From contig CAVVVP010000001.1 in NCBI GenBank assembly GCA_963751695.1, positions 200,386 through 264,385 on the forward strand: a stretch of 64,000 nt of DNA, written 5' to 3'. The position numbers and the translations under genes are program-made. The notes beneath the pieces were generated by a model. It ran no database searches, was not told the origin of the DNA, and saw only the letters and a program-made list of their open reading frames with translations. Within the stretch, counting starts at the first letter, position 1. Each line of letters begins with the position of its first letter. Source of the DNA: SZUA-22 sp963751695. Lineage in GTDB: Bacteria; Bacteroidota; Ignavibacteria; Ignavibacteriales; Melioribacteraceae. Positions 47,400-56,265 of this stretch are shown piece after piece.

Positions 47400-47611
47400 A
47401 TTCTTCTTGTAATTTTTTAGGAGATGATTTTCAAGAATCAGACCGATGTATAATCTTTGTTTTTAACCAATTTTTAAAGCTTATTTAGATTTGGATTGTC
47501 TTATTTTAAGATTTTAAAAGAATTTTGAGATAAAATTCATCTGAAATAACTTCTTGATCAAGAATTTTATATCTTAGGGTCAGAAATATTTTAAGCTGAA
47601 AGGAGATTTTA

Positions 47612-48049
47612 TTGTTAGAAATTCATGAAAGAAGTAACTACTTAAAAGGATTGATGCTTTTATTAAAAAAAGATCGCGTGATTGAGGAGCCAGAAAAAGA
47701 ATTAATGAAGGGTGTTGGAAAAATACTAGGTTTTGAAAAAGAATTCATACAAAGTTCAATTGAAGATTTACTTGAAAATGATTATATCACGGATGAAATT
47801 CCAGTTTTTTCTAACAAAAATATAACTGAAAGTTTTTTGCTCGATGGTTTAAAAATTTCATTTTCTGATAATGATTTTGCACCTGAAGAAGTAGAGTATC
47901 TTTCACAAGTTGCGCAAAAAAATGGACTAGAGCCCGATATTTTTTCTTCTATGCTTAAAAGTTATTTATCCCATTTCGAAACTTTAAATGACAAAAGCTT
48001 TTTGTTTATAGAAAAATATCTAGACGAAGATTATAGAGAACCAGTCTAA
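47612..48049 (+). CDS. Small helical protein, unknown function (TerB-like in general form)
   Basis: A 145-residue all-helical protein starting at TTG 47612 with a strong AAAGGAGA five bases upstream. The acidic helical pattern LKGLMLLLKKDRVIEEPEKELMKGVGKILGF resembles TerB-type tellurite-resistance domains, but that is a loose likeness. It ends 5 bases before a bidirectional terminator. No membrane segment or catalytic motif seen. Confidence 0.6.
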   Translation: MLEIHERSNYLKGLMLLLKKDRVIEEPEKELMKGVGKILGFEKEFIQSSIEDLLENDYITDEIPVFSNKNITESFLLDGLKISFSDNDFAPEEVEYLSQVAQKNGLEPDIFSSMLKSYLSHFETLNDKSFLFIEKYLDEDYREPV

Positions 48050-48054
48050 TAAAA

Positions 48055-48076
48055 AAACCCGACAATAGCCGGGTTT
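48055..48076 (+). terminator. Bidirectional intrinsic terminator between the small gene and eno
   Basis: Stem AAACCCG (48055-48061) with CGGGTTT (48070-48076) and an 8-base loop. Seven A bases precede it, which become the U tract for eno on the minus strand. It serves both converging genes. Confidence 0.85.
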
Positions 48077-48101
48077 ATCAATTCATAATATTTAACAATA
48101 A

Positions 48102-49394
48102 CTATTTACTAAAGTTAATTGCTGCCAAACCTGGGAAAATACCAGTGATGTCAAGTTCTTCTTCAATACGAAGAAGTTGGTTGTACTTAGCTACTCTATC
48201 AGTTCTGCTTAATGAACCAGTCTTAATCTGTCCCGCATTAGTTGCCACTGCAATATCAGCTAAAGTTGTATCTTCTGTTTCACCTGATCTGTGACTAATA
48301 ACACTGGTGTAGCTAGCACGTTTTGCCATTTCAATCGCATCTAAAGTTTCAGTTAGAGTTCCAATCTGATTTACTTTGATAAGAATTGAGTTTGCAATCC
48401 CCTCTTCAATACCTCGAGCTAGTTTTTTGGTGTTTGTAACGAAAAGATCATCACCAACTAATTGAACTTTGCTTCCAAGTTTATCAGTCAAAATTTTCCA
48501 ACCATTCCAGTCGTTTTCATCTAGACCATCTTCGATAGAAACAATAGGATATTTTGAAGTTAATTTCTCATAAATCTCGACCATTTCCTCCGCAGTTTTT
48601 TCAGATTGATCTGATTTGAAAAATTTATATACTCCTTTTTCTTTATCATACATTTCGCTCGAAGCCACATCAAGAGCAAAACCAATATCTTCACCTGGTT
48701 TATAACCAGCTTTTTCTATAGCTTCAAGAATTGTATCAAGCACTTCTTCGTTTGTTGCCAGATTTGGAGCAAATCCACCTTCATCACCTACTGCTGTATT
48801 CAATCCTTTAGATTTTAAAACTGATTTTAGTGCATGAAATGTCTCAGCACCCATTCTAATTGCCTCTGCAATTGTAGGAGCACCATAAGGCATGATCATG
48901 AATTCTTGGAAATCAACTGTGTTGTCAGCATGACTTCCACCATTGATAATATTCATCATTGGAACAGGTAATGTCTTTGCGTTTGTACCACCTATATATT
49001 TGTAGAGCGGAATGTCTAACGTATCAGCAGCAGCTTTTGCCACAGCCATAGAAACACCTAATATTGCGTTCGCACCCAATTTGGACTTATTTTCGGTTCC
49101 ATCAAGTTCAATTAAGAAATTATCGATTCCAACTTGATCAGTTGCATCGAAATCGATTAACTCATCAGCTATAACTTCATTAACGTTATCCACAGCTTTT
49201 AAAACACCCTTTCCAAGATATCTATCTTGGTCACCATCTCGTAATTCCACTGCTTCGTGTTCACCAGTTGAGGCACCACTTGGAACCGCAGCTCTCCCAA
49301 TTACTCCAGACTCTAGTAAAACTTCTACTTCTACTGTTGGATTCCCTCTGGAATCCAAAATTTCTCTTCCGAGAATATCAACTATAGCTGTCAT
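48102..49394 (-). CDS. eno: Enolase
   Basis: The start is taken at the third in-frame ATG (49394): GGAG lies 9 bases upstream and MTAIVDILGREILDSRGNPTVEVEV is the usual enolase N-terminus. The ATG at 49409 would add five residues. GASTGEHEAVELRDGD, the catalytic-lid region, the metal-binding SIEDGLDENDW and LVGDDLFVTN, Lys in ILIKVNQIGTLTET and SHRSGETEDTTLADIAVA are all present. It interconverts 2-phosphoglycerate and phosphoenolpyruvate. Confidence 0.97.
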   Translation of the reverse strand: MTAIVDILGREILDSRGNPTVEVEVLLESGVIGRAAVPSGASTGEHEAVELRDGDQDRYLGKGVLKAVDNVNEVIADELIDFDATDQVGIDNFLIELDGTENKSKLGANAILGVSMAVAKAAADTLDIPLYKYIGGTNAKTLPVPMMNIINGGSHADNTVDFQEFMIMPYGAPTIAEAIRMGAETFHALKSVLKSKGLNTAVGDEGGFAPNLATNEEVLDTILEAIEKAGYKPGEDIGFALDVASSEMYDKEKGVYKFFKSDQSEKTAEEMVEIYEKLTSKYPIVSIEDGLDENDWNGWKILTDKLGSKVQLVGDDLFVTNTKKLARGIEEGIANSILIKVNQIGTLTETLDAIEMAKRASYTSVISHRSGETEDTTLADIAVATNAGQIKTGSLSRTDRVAKYNQLLRIEEELDITGIFPGLAAINFSK

Positions 49395-49577
49395 CGTATT
49401 CATCTCCATTTATTTAAAAATATCTTCGCAAAATTAGGTAAATGGGTATCTAAATTCAATTTGAATGGGTTGATATTAAAAATATAAATACAAGTTTAAT
49501 ATCTAATTCAAAATGACTTGCTTTAAGTAATCATAACAATTCGATATATTTGAAATAATGAAAGAGTAAAAAAAATG

Positions 49578-49650
49578 CCCCGGTAGCTCAGCAGGATAGA
49601 GCGTCGGTTTCCTAAACCGTAGGTCGGAGGTTCGAATCCTCTCCGGGGTA
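49578..49650 (+). tRNA. tRNA-Arg (anticodon CCT)
   Basis: A 73-base cloverleaf. Acceptor GCCCCGG pairs with CCGGGGT (first pair G-U) followed by discriminator A; D arm GCTC/GAGC; anticodon loop TTCCTAA with anticodon CCT, reading AGG; T arm GGAGG/CCTCT around TTCGAAT. CCA is not encoded. It marks the left boundary of a sparser, repeat-rich region. Confidence 0.95.
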
Positions 49651-49660
49651 CAAAATAAAT

Positions 49661-49700
49661 AGCTTGAAGTCCAGTATTGGTAAGGGATTCAAGCTTTTTT
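49661..49700 (+). terminator. Intrinsic terminator after tRNA-Arg
   Basis: Stem AGCTTGAA (49661-49668) with TTCAAGCT (49688-49695) followed by TTTTT. The right arm and its T tract (part of repeat copy R3a) reappear at 57605-57626 without the left arm. Confidence 0.85.
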
Positions 49701-49701
49701 A
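49679..49701. repeat. Repeat R3, copy a
   Basis: The stretch GTAAGGGATTCAAGCTTTTTT recurs at 57605-57626 with one substitution. Here it is the 3' half of the tRNA terminator. Confidence 0.6.
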
Positions 49702-49750
49702 GGTTTAAGGGGGATTATTTGGTTTTTCGAGATTTTAGGGATTTTTTAGA

Positions 49751-49776
49751 CTAAAAGACGGAAATCAGTTATCAAT
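49751..49776. repeat. Repeat R2, copy a
   Basis: AAAGACGGAAATCAGT followed by ATCAA-type sequence recurs at 50934-50960, each copy preceded by a TTTTTAGA-like stretch about 15 bases upstream. Confidence 0.55.
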
Positions 49777-49864
49777 TTAGTTATCAATTATTTTAGTAGT
49801 TGTATTTGAACCGCTTCATATTTTTAAGTGCTAAAATGTCCTATAAGCGCTGACGGGAAACAAT

Positions 49865-49976
49865 GTACGTCTTCAAAAGATTTTGGACAAACAGATTGTT
49901 ATTTTGATAGACGGTTTTGATCATTCTTTAATGATTAAAAATAGTTAAGTAATTAATAAATTACGTTTTTTTCTTT
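49865..49976. repeat. Dispersed repeat R1, copy a
   Basis: It shares a 19-base identical word (starting GTACGTCTTC) and a 17-base identical word (AGACGGTTTTGATCATT) with 59754-59860, in the same order and spacing, ending in a GTTTTTTTCT tract. The core ATCATT/AATGAT can fold as a small hairpin. A weaker third copy lies at 57422-57520. Each copy is intergenic. Confidence 0.75.
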
Positions 49977-50059
49977 AATTGGATATGAGGTTTTGCTCTT
50001 TTAAGTAATCTAATTGCCACTCTTATTCACTGTCTTCACTAACAATTATTAGATGTTTT

Positions 50060-50602
50060 TTACTTAATGGATTTGGACAATCTTAAAAGCAAAATAATCT
50101 GTAGAATAGCTACAATTAGTGATAGTACCAACCCACCTAAGTAAGCAATCACTGATATTAAAAATAATCCGACTAATATTTCTAATACTGCTATTGATGT
50201 TGATGGTTTTCCTAATTCAGATCGGACTTTATATATTCCATAACCAAATACAATTCTTGATACACCAAAAACAACTAAAACGGTTCCACCAAATATGTTA
50301 TAAAAACTAATTGGTTCTTGTATTGCAAAAATTTGAAAAACATACCAAATAATTTTGAGTAATATAATAAGGATACAACTTATTACAATAGCTGGGATAT
50401 TAAATTTTTTCCCAATTAAATAGAAACCATTATATAAAGCTACAGTGCTTAGTACAGAAGCGACATAAATAAAAATGATTATATATAATAACCATTGTGC
50501 TTGTGGATCAATATTGAGTTGGTGTTCAAGATATATTTCTGGTGGTATAAAAAAGAGTGATATCAATCCACCAAGTGCGGCTAATCTTAGTTGGATATTC
50601 AT
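50060..50602 (-). CDS. Small multi-pass membrane protein, unknown function
   Basis: About 180 residues with five hydrophobic helices (for example AALGGLISLFFIPPEI, LLYIIIFIYVASVLSTVALY, ISVIAYLGGLVLSLIVAILQIILLLRL). The start at ATG 50602 has AGGGA seven bases upstream; ATG 50620 is an alternative. No conserved polar motif. It is a lone gene flanked by repeats on both sides. Confidence 0.6.
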   Translation of the reverse strand: MNIQLRLAALGGLISLFFIPPEIYLEHQLNIDPQAQWLLYIIIFIYVASVLSTVALYNGFYLIGKKFNIPAIVISCILIILLKIIWYVFQIFAIQEPISFYNIFGGTVLVVFGVSRIVFGYGIYKVRSELGKPSTSIAVLEILVGLFLISVIAYLGGLVLSLIVAILQIILLLRLSKSIK

Positions 50603-51047
50603 AATTGGGTCCCTAATCATTCCATTTTCATCTAAATATTAGACGGTCGTTGTTTTATTAAGTTTTTACAAATTTATTTATGTGGTTATCGAATCCAACA
50701 TTGGTTTATTCTAGATAAGTAAACCAGGGCACACCCTCAGCCTTGGTTTTTAATTTAAATTATACTGGACAACTGTTAAGACGTTAACTTTGTATTAACG
50801 ATTTAACGCTATTAACGATAGTTTTAAATAAATACAATTTTTTTTTCTTAATAGACTATTATACTGGAAGCGACTTTAGCCGTTATTGGTCTTTCTTATT
50901 TGGGGAATATTTTCAGAATTTTTAGAGGTTTAAGCCTAAAGACGGAAATCAGTAGTCAAAAAATTGAGTAATTAATTCTATATTTTATACTATTGTAATG
51001 ATAGTTTCTTCAAACGAAATTTGATCAATATTTTGCTTTTCAAAATA
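50603..51047. other. Intergenic region with R2b and TTAACG-type short repeats
   Basis: No coding frame was seen. It holds R2 copy b (50934-50960) and a cluster of TTAACG words: GTTAAC at 50783, ATTAACGAT at 50794 and 50811, with TTAACG between them. This could be an operator for the membrane-protein gene, which starts at 50602, but no regulator is known for it. Confidence 0.4.
50934..50960. repeat. Repeat R2, copy b
   Basis: Matches 49751-49776 over TAAAAGACGGAAATCAGT-type sequence with small changes. Confidence 0.55.
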
Positions 51048-52178
51048 TTATGAATTTATTTCAGAATCCATTTCTGCAAGCTTTTCTTTAATTCCTTCTC
51101 TTAATCTTTGTCTAAAATCATCTGTAATAGTTGAGTCAGAATCTAATTTACTATAGGCTATTTTGTAATATTTAATCGCTTTTTCATTATCACCTAATAT
51201 CATATAACATTCTGCAATGCTGTCATAACAATTTGCAATTTCGGGATAAAGATTTAAATTGACTTGAAAAACAGTCAAAGCTTCATTTTGGCGTTCCTGA
51301 TTTATTAGGTTGTATCCAAGCCCATTCAAGGTATTCACATTATCTAAATTATATTTACTCTGAAGGCTATCTTTTTCAACCATCAAAAATTCTACACCCC
51401 TCTTTTCAACCAAAGAAAGAAAATAATTTCGAGTTTCTTGAACTTGGAAGCCATTATTATTTGAGAACTCTTCAGTTAATTCTCCCCAATACTTATGTGC
51501 TAGAGTATAATTATTTTCTCTGAATCCATAGATTAAAGCTGAAATATATTTTGCTTCGTTATTGAAAAGGATTCCCTCTTGTTCTACTTTATTAAAATAC
51601 TTTAATCCCAATTCTCTATCTCCCGGCATTCCACCTAACCAAGCTAAAAATCCTTGAAATCCAGTAATTGCTACAGCAGGAAAATATTCATGCACCCCAA
51701 GTGCTAAATATGCATCTATGCAATCAGGATCTTCTTCAATCACTTCTTCTAAGTAATCTTCCGCTTTGCTTGCGTTCCAATACCCATTCCAATAATCACC
51801 ACTCATAATATTAATTCGTGTTAAAAAGGCGTATGAAGAACCAATATAGAATTTGGTTTCAGTAGTTTGTTCTGCTTTTTCACCAATTGTAACTGCATCC
51901 CAAGTATATTTTTCAACTTGTCGTATTGTTTTTGCCCTATCGCGTGGCCCATTATTTCCAATATATCTAGCATAAAAACTGCTATATGCTTTGAAAAAAT
52001 GATACTTGGGAATATTAGGATTTTTCTTGAGTTGGATATCAATTAAAGAATCAGCACTCTGCCAATTTCCATCAAAAAGGATTTTATTTATTTCAAGATC
52101 AAATGATGAAAATTTTACTGGTTGTGCAAAAGCAATTATGGAGATAAATAAAAATAGAATAAACATTTTTGATTTCAT
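51048..52178 (-). CDS. Exported TPR protein, unknown function
   Basis: A 376-residue protein with a signal peptide (MKSKMFILFLFISIIAFAQ) and several TPR-like units; the clearest is the C-terminal IANCYDSIAECYMILGDNEKAIKYYKIAYSKL. The middle contains an unusual aromatic YFPAVAITGFQGFLAWLGGMPGDRELGLKYF. It probably acts in the periplasm as a scaffold. No partner is evident. Confidence 0.7.
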   Translation of the reverse strand: MKSKMFILFLFISIIAFAQPVKFSSFDLEINKILFDGNWQSADSLIDIQLKKNPNIPKYHFFKAYSSFYARYIGNNGPRDRAKTIRQVEKYTWDAVTIGEKAEQTTETKFYIGSSYAFLTRINIMSGDYWNGYWNASKAEDYLEEVIEEDPDCIDAYLALGVHEYFPAVAITGFQGFLAWLGGMPGDRELGLKYFNKVEQEGILFNNEAKYISALIYGFRENNYTLAHKYWGELTEEFSNNNGFQVQETRNYFLSLVEKRGVEFLMVEKDSLQSKYNLDNVNTLNGLGYNLINQERQNEALTVFQVNLNLYPEIANCYDSIAECYMILGDNEKAIKYYKIAYSKLDSDSTITDDFRQRLREGIKEKLAEMDSEINS

Positions 52179-52486
52179 ATCGTTCCCTAATTTTATTTTG
52201 TAGGTTATATGATTCTACTAATTATTATTTTTTATTTCTTTTTCACATAATTAAGCTAAGGGTTTTGACGTATCTACGAGCGATTTGTTCTTTGTTAGAA
52301 ACAAGATGCAAACAAAGTCACTTGGAGTTGAAGTGCTGACATAAGGAAAAATGAATATATGGATCTACAAATTCCAAACAAGGAATTCTAATCACTTACT
52401 AGACCTTATTGTTGTCCCTATTCAAAACCTCATCAGAACAAATATTTCAGAGGTTTAATTATAGTAACCTATTAAAATCTTATTTA

Positions 52487-52626
52487 ACTAAAATTAATAT
52501 CCACTCCCCCTTCTCAACCGTCCTGCAAGCTCCTCTTTACTAATTTCTAACCTAGACCCGAGGTTTAATCCATTGTGGAAAAAATAAAGTCCTCCTCAGA
52601 AGGATGAGATATTCCAACCAGGGTAA
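52487..52626. repeat. Dispersed repeat R4, copy a
   Basis: About 140 bases matching 59874-60013 in order: AACTAAA, TTAATATCCACTCCC, CGTCCT, CCCGAGGTT, GTGGA, CCTCCTC. In copy b the last part forms a strong terminator hairpin; here that hairpin is degenerate. Confidence 0.7.
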
Positions 52627-52728
52627 GCATAACAAATAAAGATCGATTATTAGTATGTCCTTGCAAATGCTAAGAGATAGGATTCGCAGAAATTATAGTA
52701 TGAATATTTAATGGTCACCCAGAAAATA

Positions 52729-52761
52729 AAAGCCTTATAAAACATACTCTTATAAGGCTTT
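52729..52761 (-). terminator. Intrinsic terminator downstream of the TonB-receptor gene
   Basis: A 12-bp stem AAAGCCTTATAA (52729-52740) with TTATAAGGCTTT (52750-52761) and a 9-base loop. On the minus strand it is followed by TATTTTC, 79 bases after the receptor stop. Confidence 0.75.
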
Positions 52762-52839
52762 CTAAATTAACTTTTATGTTAATTTTTCTTATCACATTTT
52801 CTTAGAAATTTGTGAATTTCACAATTTTAAATAAAAGGA

Positions 52840-54252
52840 TTAAAACTCTATCCTATAACTAAGACTTGGTATTACAATTCCATCATATTTTGTATCAATA
52901 CTTTTAGTTTTTAAATTATAGTAGTCATGTGAGTACTCTTCGGTTCCCGATACATTTAATATCTGAAGCGACCACACTGATGAATAATTCTCATTGTTTA
53001 TGCGATATGAGATTGTTAACGAAAATATTGGTAAATCATTATATTTATCATTGAAAGAAATGGCCTGGCCCGTTTCACCGTAAACAACATCTTGTTTTTC
53101 GTATGAGGCATCATAATCAATTGATTCTTTGCGGTTTCCACCTAGATAATTTATCCTCACATTGGCACTTAAGAAATTTTTATTTCCTATCTTCCATTCT
53201 TTTCCGGCCATAATGTTAAATATATAGTTTTTATTAAACCGAGTATTTCGTTCAATGTTATCATTCGTAGTATATTTCGAGTTGAATATTGAACCTGATA
53301 GCATATAGTAATATCCGTGACTCAAGTATTTCTCAAGAGTGAAATCAATCCCGTAATTTTGCCCTTTTCCATTGCTCACAAGTACTTCGTCAAAAAATAA
53401 TACATTATTATTGTTCAATGTAGAAATGTATCCTTCAGGAGATACAGGCACATTGCTTAGATGTTGATAATATGGTTCAATAATAAAATGAAGATTTTCA
53501 GCAATTTTTGCACGATATGCAAATACATAATGTGTCGATTTCATAAATTCCAGATCTAGATTTGGGTGAGTTCCATTATTTGATACAAAGTAAACAGGTA
53601 GCTGTTCAAGTCTGCTATGAACTCCATATGCAAAACCTAGACTATGGTTACTATTTATGTTGTATTTTAATCCGACTCGTGGTTCAATCGAATAGTTTTT
53701 ATTAAGAAGCAAGTACTTTGAATTGAATCCAGCATTAAGAACCAAATTTGGAAGAAGATTAATTTTTGACTGAGAATAAAATTGTAATAATTCTGTATTA
53801 CCTGAATAACGTGCAATTTCAGTTGGAAGTTCCCCCTCAGCTAAAGATTGTTCAACATCAATATTGAAATTAAGCGTGCTAAAACTTAAGCCTGATTTAT
53901 TACTGTGAATTTCATTAAAACGTTTTGTTAATTCCGAATTAATTGAAATCCGTGAAGAATTATTTTCAGCATTAGATTGGGGATAAGCATTAAGATTATA
54001 ATCCAACCTTTCCTCAGTAAATTTCAAACCATTTCCAGTTGCTGAAATTGCAGTGTTTAGAAAGATAGAACCTGGTAAAAGGATTTTATGAGATAAAGAA
54101 GTAGCAAACATATACATTGAAGTTTCTGAATTATCTCTGTCATAATTTGATTCCCAGTTTGCACTATCTGCGGCTTCCATTTCCTGACCATCTAAAGCAC
54201 CAATTCCCCAGAAGCTGAATATTCCACTATTTTTTGTAGGATAATTAAGTTT
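52840..54252 (-). CDS. TonB-dependent receptor barrel, 3' part after a frameshift
   Basis: The frame open from 54252 starts KLNYPTKNSGIFSFWGIGALDGQE, just where the upstream fragment is cut, and continues as a 22-strand-type TonB receptor barrel (NLVLNAGFNSKYLLLNKNYSIEPRVGLKYNI, GQNYGIDFTLEKYLSHGYYYMLSGSIF) ending in IVIPSLSYRIEF with a terminal Phe. Removing one base from the T run (plus-strand A run 54253-54256) joins both halves. The internal ATG at 54180 is not the true start. Confidence 0.82.
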   Translation of the reverse strand, partial: KLNYPTKNSGIFSFWGIGALDGQEMEAADSANWESNYDRDNSETSMYMFATSLSHKILLPGSIFLNTAISATGNGLKFTEERLDYNLNAYPQSNAENNSSRISINSELTKRFNEIHSNKSGLSFSTLNFNIDVEQSLAEGELPTEIARYSGNTELLQFYSQSKINLLPNLVLNAGFNSKYLLLNKNYSIEPRVGLKYNINSNHSLGFAYGVHSRLEQLPVYFVSNNGTHPNLDLEFMKSTHYVFAYRAKIAENLHFIIEPYYQHLSNVPVSPEGYISTLNNNNVLFFDEVLVSNGKGQNYGIDFTLEKYLSHGYYYMLSGSIFNSKYTTNDNIERNTRFNKNYIFNIMAGKEWKIGNKNFLSANVRINYLGGNRKESIDYDASYEKQDVVYGETGQAISFNDKYNDLPIFSLTISYRINNENYSSVWSLQILNVSGTEEYSHDYYNLKTKSIDTKYDGIVIPSLSYRIEF

Positions 54253-56044
54253 AAAAGGAGAGATCCTGGTATTTCAAAATACCAGAATCGTCCGGTAATA
54301 TTGGGGCAAGCAACGCCATAGTGGAGTTTCTGTAGTTTACGATATAAGTAGCATTTGAGTTTTCACTAAATGGACCCTGTGCCATAGCCCCAACACCTAA
54401 CAATCCAGCTTCAAAAGCATATTGTCTCTTATTACGATTTCCTTCACGAAGTTTAATATCAAATACACCAGATGATGCATTACCATACTCAGCTGGGAAT
54501 GCACCTGTATAAAAATCACTATTTCCCATTACCTGATTGCTGATTGCTGATAGGGCTCCCCCGCCTGAAATTGTAAGATTAGCAAAATGGTTTGGGTTAG
54601 GAACTTCAACACCATCTATTAGCCACAAGAGTCCGTCAGGAGCATTTCCACGAACCGAAATTCCGTTACTTGTAAGTGAAGGATTGGCCACACCAGCAAA
54701 TGATGAAACCAATCGGGCAGGATCGTCCATTCCTCCTGCGTAGCGTTGACTTTCTTCGACCGTAAACTGACGAGAGCTTAATGTTGCCATGCTGTTTAAT
54801 GGAGTTGATTTGCTCACACTTACTATAACTTCATCAATTTCTATGCTGTTTTTTTGCAATTCAATTTTTAGATTAACTTCTTGTCCCGAGCTGACTAATA
54901 ATTCTTTAACTATATAAGTTTTGTATCCGATCATTGAAACTTTTATAGTTTGACGACCAACCTTTACTTTTTTCAGTAAAAAAATACCATCCATATCTGC
55001 TGCGTCAGCAATAACAGGATCAGAATCCATCACAATAATATTGGCAAATGGCAAAGGTTCATGAGTTGTGATATCCGTTACTTTTCCAATAATATTCTGT
55101 GTTATTTCCTGTGCCTCTGTTTTTATTGGTAATCCAATTGTAAACAAGCATACAATTATTGTGGCACTAACAATTCCCGTTTTTTTATAAATTGTAACTG
55201 TTTGCCTGGTACTCTTTTGATCTAAAATATCCTTAGTGAAAAAGAACTCCCTATCCTTGAGAATAATATATGTTGAGAATATCAACAATAAACCAGTTTG
55301 AATTACCTTACTCATTGGGTGTGTTACAAATATCTCGTTAAAATACCCAGCAGTGATATGAAAAATAATTGGTAAAATTATGTTCCTACCTGTTTTGAAA
55401 TAGATCCAGTTTAAAATGATTACAAATGGTATTAGGCTGAAAATAAAATTGAATGAATAAAGCAGACCTTCGTTCACCAAGTTGCTGTGGTAATAATCTT
55501 TAATAAAAGATAATGGGAAATGCCAGATTCCCCAAAATAGTGCAAAGATTATAGATGTATTAAATAGATTTAACTTAGTACGTAAGCTGTCGGTTCCATA
55601 GGAGTGCCATGCAAGTTCTTCAAGTAAAGGTGCAATTATTAGCATAAACCATACAGGAAAAACTCCAGAAGAAAATGAAAAAGTTTCAGCAAATTGAAAC
55701 TGGTTGGAGCTATAACCGAAAAGTAGCGACATAGCCTGTGCTAGCAAAATACTTGCTAACAATAAAAAACATGTGATGAATAAGTACTTAATTTTAATTT
55801 CTTTGAAATTGAAAAAACGTTTCAATAAATCTTCCTTTACCAATTTGTTTTCCCTAGCTAAAACTATTGTAATAACCACGGGAGCCAATAACCCCAAGAA
55901 TGCTATTAAACTAGATATTCCTGATACTAATTTTGAGGATGGTTCTGCATAACTTATATAACCAGATAGAAACCAAAATGTCCATGGAATAATGGTTGAT
56001 AATCCAAAGAATAGTCCTGTTTTATTGTAACTAGTAGTATTCAT
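54251..56044 (-). CDS. CPBP intramembrane protease fused to TonB-receptor N-terminus, 5' part
   Basis: Residues 1-270 are a CPBP/CAAX-type intramembrane protease with about eight helices: Glu142-Glu143 (LEELAWHSYG), His175 (FWGIWHFPLSF) and His229 (FHITAGYFN) are the catalytic residues; the family's usual Arg of EExxxR is His here. Residues 289-311 look like a signal peptide (KTGIVSATIIVCLFTIGLPIKTEAQ) but lack their own ATG. A carboxypeptidase-regulatory-like domain (316-400) and a TonB plug (405-520, SVRGNAPDGLLWLIDGVEVPNPNHF) follow. The frame breaks in the barrel after QDLSF. The frame is continuous from protease to plug. Confidence 0.82.
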   Translation of the reverse strand: MNTTSYNKTGLFFGLSTIIPWTFWFLSGYISYAEPSSKLVSGISSLIAFLGLLAPVVITIVLARENKLVKEDLLKRFFNFKEIKIKYLFITCFLLLASILLAQAMSLLFGYSSNQFQFAETFSFSSGVFPVWFMLIIAPLLEELAWHSYGTDSLRTKLNLFNTSIIFALFWGIWHFPLSFIKDYYHSNLVNEGLLYSFNFIFSLIPFVIILNWIYFKTGRNIILPIIFHITAGYFNEIFVTHPMSKVIQTGLLLIFSTYIILKDREFFFTKDILDQKSTRQTVTIYKKTGIVSATIIVCLFTIGLPIKTEAQEITQNIIGKVTDITTHEPLPFANIIVMDSDPVIADAADMDGIFLLKKVKVGRQTIKVSMIGYKTYIVKELLVSSGQEVNLKIELQKNSIEIDEVIVSVSKSTPLNSMATLSSRQFTVEESQRYAGGMDDPARLVSSFAGVANPSLTSNGISVRGNAPDGLLWLIDGVEVPNPNHFANLTISGGGALSAISNQVMGNSDFYTGAFPAEYGNASSGVFDIKLREGNRNKRQYAFEAGLLGVGAMAQGPFSENSNATYIVNYRNSTMALLAPILPDDSGILKYQDLSF

Positions 56045-56265
56045 GTTGAGAACTCCTTATTATGTTAATTATAATTCTGATTTGTTTTCAGTGTTAGTAA
56101 TTCATAATTACTGATGCAAAGAAACCAAATAGCAAAGGAGAATTCGCTCAAGCGTGAAAGACTGTACCTTTAGTATATCCAATCTTACACGCTAGGACTC
56201 TTAAAGCATTATAAAACAATGAGTTTGATGGAATTATCTTTTAAAAAGAAGTTGATAACCAGAAG

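Larger units (their letters stand above)
52179..52839. other. 661-base intergenic region with repeat R4a and a terminator
   Basis: Contains the terminator at 52729-52761 and repeat R4a at 52487-52626. On the minus strand R4a has a short open stretch (ISKEELAGRLRRGSGY then stop), which may be a gene remnant; copy R4b has a broken version of the same frame. No complete gene was seen. Confidence 0.5.

Noticed and set aside
49641..49650. Second copy of the tRNA 3' end inside the window
   Set aside because: A TCGAATCC-like match near 50689 is only 8 bases and lacks the flanking stem, so it is not an attachment repeat.
50782..50819. TTAACG repeats as an attI or integron site
   Set aside because: The words are short, AT-rich and without an integrase gene nearby, so chance is likely.
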